The notes below the pieces were generated by a model, which worked only from the letters and a program-made list of their open reading frames with translations, did no database searches and was not told the DNA's origin. A program made the translations under genes and the position numbers. From Baffinella frigidus (taxonomy: Eukaryota; Cryptophyceae; Cryptomonadales; Baffinellaceae): 12,775 bases of DNA. Shown in pieces: positions 11,078-12,775 of this stretch. How positions within the stretch are numbered: position 1 is the stretch's first letter; each line of letters starts with the position of its first letter. The DNA lies in the NCBI GenBank assembly GCA_026770585.1, contig MU647089.1, positions 50,360 through 63,134 of the forward strand, written 5' to 3'.

Positions 11078-11270
11078 TACCTCTCCACAAGGATCGGTCC
11101 AGGGGTACTTATCCGGCGAAACCTATTTTTCTTTCATTTGATGGCAATGAAAATTACTACACAATTCGTTCTCACTAGTAAATATTGAATCATTCGCGTA
11201 GTAATTTTCATTGGTATCAAATGATAGAAAAATGGGTTTCCCCGGATCAGTACCTCTCCATAAGGATCGG
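11078..11270 (+). repeat. 20-bp direct repeats around MITE E2
   Basis: TTACCTCTCCACAAGGATCGG-like sequence at 11078-11097 recurs at 11251-11270 (ACCTCTCCATAAGGATCGG) with a C/T change. It flanks E2 but is separated from the left end by 12 bases, so it is not the target duplication itself. Confidence 0.8.
11110..11248. mobile_element. MITE family E, copy 2
   Basis: Left end TA|TCCGGCGAAACCTATTTT, right end ...GGTTTCCCCGGA|TC, arms of about 50 bp, same size and order as E1 at 6905-7042. The right TA has become TC. Confidence 0.9.
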
Positions 11271-11459
11271 ACGGCACAAGGCACAGGGCGTTTGGGGTAC
11301 GCACCTCGAACGGAGTGGCGGGCGAGTCGCCCCCTTTCCAGCCGCGCGCGACCGAGGTCGTCGATCGCTCATCATCCGTATCCACCACCCGCCCTGTCGA
11401 GAGCTGCCCGCCACTCCCCCGGCTGTCTCTGCCCCCCCCCCCAGATCACGGGTTAGCGA
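11271..11459. other. Non-repetitive GC-rich segment with a 12-bp inverted repeat
   Basis: GGAGTGGCGGGC at 11312-11323 and its complement at 11406-11417 enclose 82 bp. Several frames are open on both strands, but none shows a recognisable domain or clear splice context. Confidence 0.45.
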
Positions 11460-12045
11460 GGAGCGGGTGGGGTGGAGGGTTGAGGGGTTGGGGTTTGGGG
11501 TTGGGGGTTTGGGGTTTGGGGTTTGGGGTTTGGGGTTTTGGGTTTGGGGTTAGGGGCTTGGGGTTTGGGGTTTGGGGTTTGGGGTTTAGGGTGGAGGGTT
11601 TAGGTTTTAGGGTTTAGGGTTTAGTGTGTGGGGTTTGGGATCGAAGGTTTGGGGTCGGGGCTTACAATTTAGGGTTTAGGGTTTAGGGTTTAGGGGTTAG
11701 GTTTTGGGGTTCAAGGTTGAGGGTTAAGGGTTTAGGGTTTAGGGTTCAAGGTTTAGTGTCATGGTTTAGTGTGTAGGGTTTAGTGTTTAGGTTTCAGGTT
11801 TTAGTGTTTAGTGCTTGGGGTTTAGGGTTTAGGGTTTGGGGTTTGGGGTTTAGGATTTAGGTTTCAGGGTTTGGGGTTTAGGGTTTAGGGGTTGGGGTTT
11901 AGGGTTGAGGGTTAAGGGTTTGGAGTTTAGAGTTTAGGGTTTGGAGTTTAGGGTTTAGGATTCAGGATTTAGGGTTTAGGGTCTAGGGTCTAGAGTCTAG
12001 GGTCTAGGGTCTAGGGTCGAGGGTCTAGAGTTGAGAGTGTTTGGT
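11460..12045 (+). repeat. Second telomere-like array, G-rich on +
   Basis: Degenerate heptamers in ordered zones: TTTGGGG dominates 11490-11585, TTTAGGG 11590-11960, TCTAGGG 11975-12025. Same orientation as 181-1765. Both flanks are ordinary or MITE sequence, so it is interstitial. Confidence 0.92.
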
Positions 12046-12138
12046 GCAGGGGTTGGGCGACGGAGCGAGTGCCCATAAGCTGGACCAGTGATCGTAGATG
12101 CAAACCGGGGTGATAGTGCGCATAGGGATTTCCCCCGA
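12046..12138. other. Short single-copy stretch
   Basis: No gene, hairpin or match to other parts of the window was seen. Confidence 0.4.
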
Positions 12139-12243
12139 CATCCCTTAAGTGCCCATGCCGCCAAATTTGACGGCCAAGAGGTCCTAGGCAGGTCCTAGGG
12201 CCCTACCGTAGGGCGTATGAGCCTACTGACCACTTAAGGGATA
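12139..12243. mobile_element. MITE family B, copy B3
   Basis: Ends TCCCTTAAGTG and CACTTAAGGGA|TA; left flank CA in place of TA. Inner CAAATTTGACGG and the core CCTAGGGCCCTACCGTAGGG match B1 closely. Confidence 0.9.
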
Positions 12244-12302
12244 GGACGCACCCATGGAGCCCTTTTCCCATGAGGCGGGCCCATCCCGGACCCGGTCCTT
12301 AC
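12244..12302 (+). repeat. Element K2, half copy of K1
   Basis: Matches the loop and right arm of the 9360-9461 hairpin (GAGGCGGGCCCATCCCGGAC and both sides) with about five changes. The left arm is absent, and it abuts the right end of MITE B3. Confidence 0.85.
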
Positions 12303-12336
12303 AGCGCATGCTCTAGACATTTCCGCTCAGGACCGT

Positions 12337-12426
12337 AAGTCGCGAAACCCCTCGGCAGAGGTGTGGGTGCTCATTTCCCAGATCTGGGAGTCCCCCTAGA
12401 CTCTGGCATGTGAGGCGTCGCGACTT
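12337..12426. repeat. Small inverted-repeat segment
   Basis: AAGTCGCGA (12337-12345) and TCGCGACTT (12418-12426) enclose further small palindromes (CCCAGATCTGGG, GAGTC/GACTC). It may be a decayed foldback element. Confidence 0.5.
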
Positions 12427-12489
12427 TCATCTCGAAAGATAACTGAATCAGTTCCCTATTTAGCGTTTTCATTTAATTAGGAGGACTAA

Positions 12490-12550
12490 TTGAATTTACT
12501 GTGCCTTGAATTTACTATGCCGTTGAATTTACTATGCCGTTGAATTTACC
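12490..12550 (+). repeat. 17-bp tandem repeat TTGAATTTACTATGCCG
   Basis: Four units: 12490-12505 (one base shorter, one change), 12506-12522 and 12523-12539 (identical), 12540-12550 (partial). AT-rich island in GC-rich DNA. Confidence 0.92.
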
Positions 12551-12570
12551 AACTAATTTCTCCTATTGTG

Positions 12571-12601
12571 TAGCTACACAGCTGAATCAGCTGTGTAGCT
12601 A
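12571..12601. repeat. Perfect palindrome, 15-bp arms
   Basis: TAGCTACACAGCTGA (12571-12585) and its exact complement (12587-12601) around a single A. Near-zero loop, so cruciform-prone. Confidence 0.92.
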
Positions 12602-12689
12602 GACAGCTCGGACGCGGTGGCTTTGCCGGGTCGCAGGTCTCGGGGGGGAGGTTGGAGCGGGAGTGGGCGGCGTTTGCTTTTGCAGGCAA

Positions 12690-12775
12690 GGGTGCGGGTG
12701 GGAGGGTGCGGGTGGGGTGGAGGGTTGAGGGTGGAGGGTGGTGGGTGGTGAGTGGAGGGTGGAGGGTGGAGGGTG
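12690..12775 (+). repeat. Start of a third G-rich heptamer array
   Basis: GGTGCGGG and TGGAGGG units run off the right edge. They keep the 7-base period of the other arrays but not the TTTAGGG sequence. G-quadruplex potential is high. Confidence 0.75.

Noticed and set aside
11134-11388. 84-codon open frame on - as a gene
   Set aside because: Runs into MITE E2 at its end and shows no recognisable motif or splice context.

Overview
This is a nuclear, GC-rich eukaryotic window. Two spliced protein-coding genes are split by short GT-AG introns full of non-autonomous DNA transposons. Arrays of degenerate TTTAGGG-type (plant/alga-type) telomere-like heptamers lie inside and beside them. TTTAGGG arrays, dense intron-embedded MITEs and spliced genes together suggest an algal protist. 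A cryptophyte is my weak guess, from an uncertain memory of the peptide that the commonest MITE end would encode; the sequence itself does not settle the lineage.

The genes are found by translating exons and joining them, not from long open frames. A divergent pair shares a 124-bp spacer (2714-2837). On the minus strand, three exons (2713 to 1831) encode the first 100 residues of CCZ1, the Mon1 partner in the Rab7 exchange factor. Its next exon is not found: the third intron runs into a 1.6-kb telomere-like array and the window ends. On the plus strand, eight exons (2838 to 9076) give a complete 260-residue RRP40 (EXOSC3), an RNA exosome cap subunit with N-terminal, S1 and KH domains. All exon joins keep frame and every intron is GT-AG. 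Most other open frames here are shadows or read through repeats.

Layout: 1-180, unassigned; 181-1765, telomere-like array in CCZ1 intron 3; 1831-2713, CCZ1 exons with one MITE; 2714-2837, shared promoter region; 2838-9076, RRP40, with MITEs in introns 3, 4, 5 and 7 and none in an exon; 9077-11459, intergenic MITE cluster with nested insertions and a duplicated ~163-bp unit; 11460-12045, second telomere-like array; 12046-12690, more MITEs, a 17-bp tandem repeat and a perfect palindrome; 12690-12775, start of a third G-rich heptamer array.

The most notable features are several occupied/empty site pairs. Three insertions of one MITE family and one of another can each be compared with an uninterrupted homologous copy in the same window, which shows TA target duplication. 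In one duplicated unit, one copy is interrupted by a 98-bp segment with GT...AG ends, a pyrimidine tract and CTCAG at both boundaries. This is what a recently gained, introner-like intron would look like.
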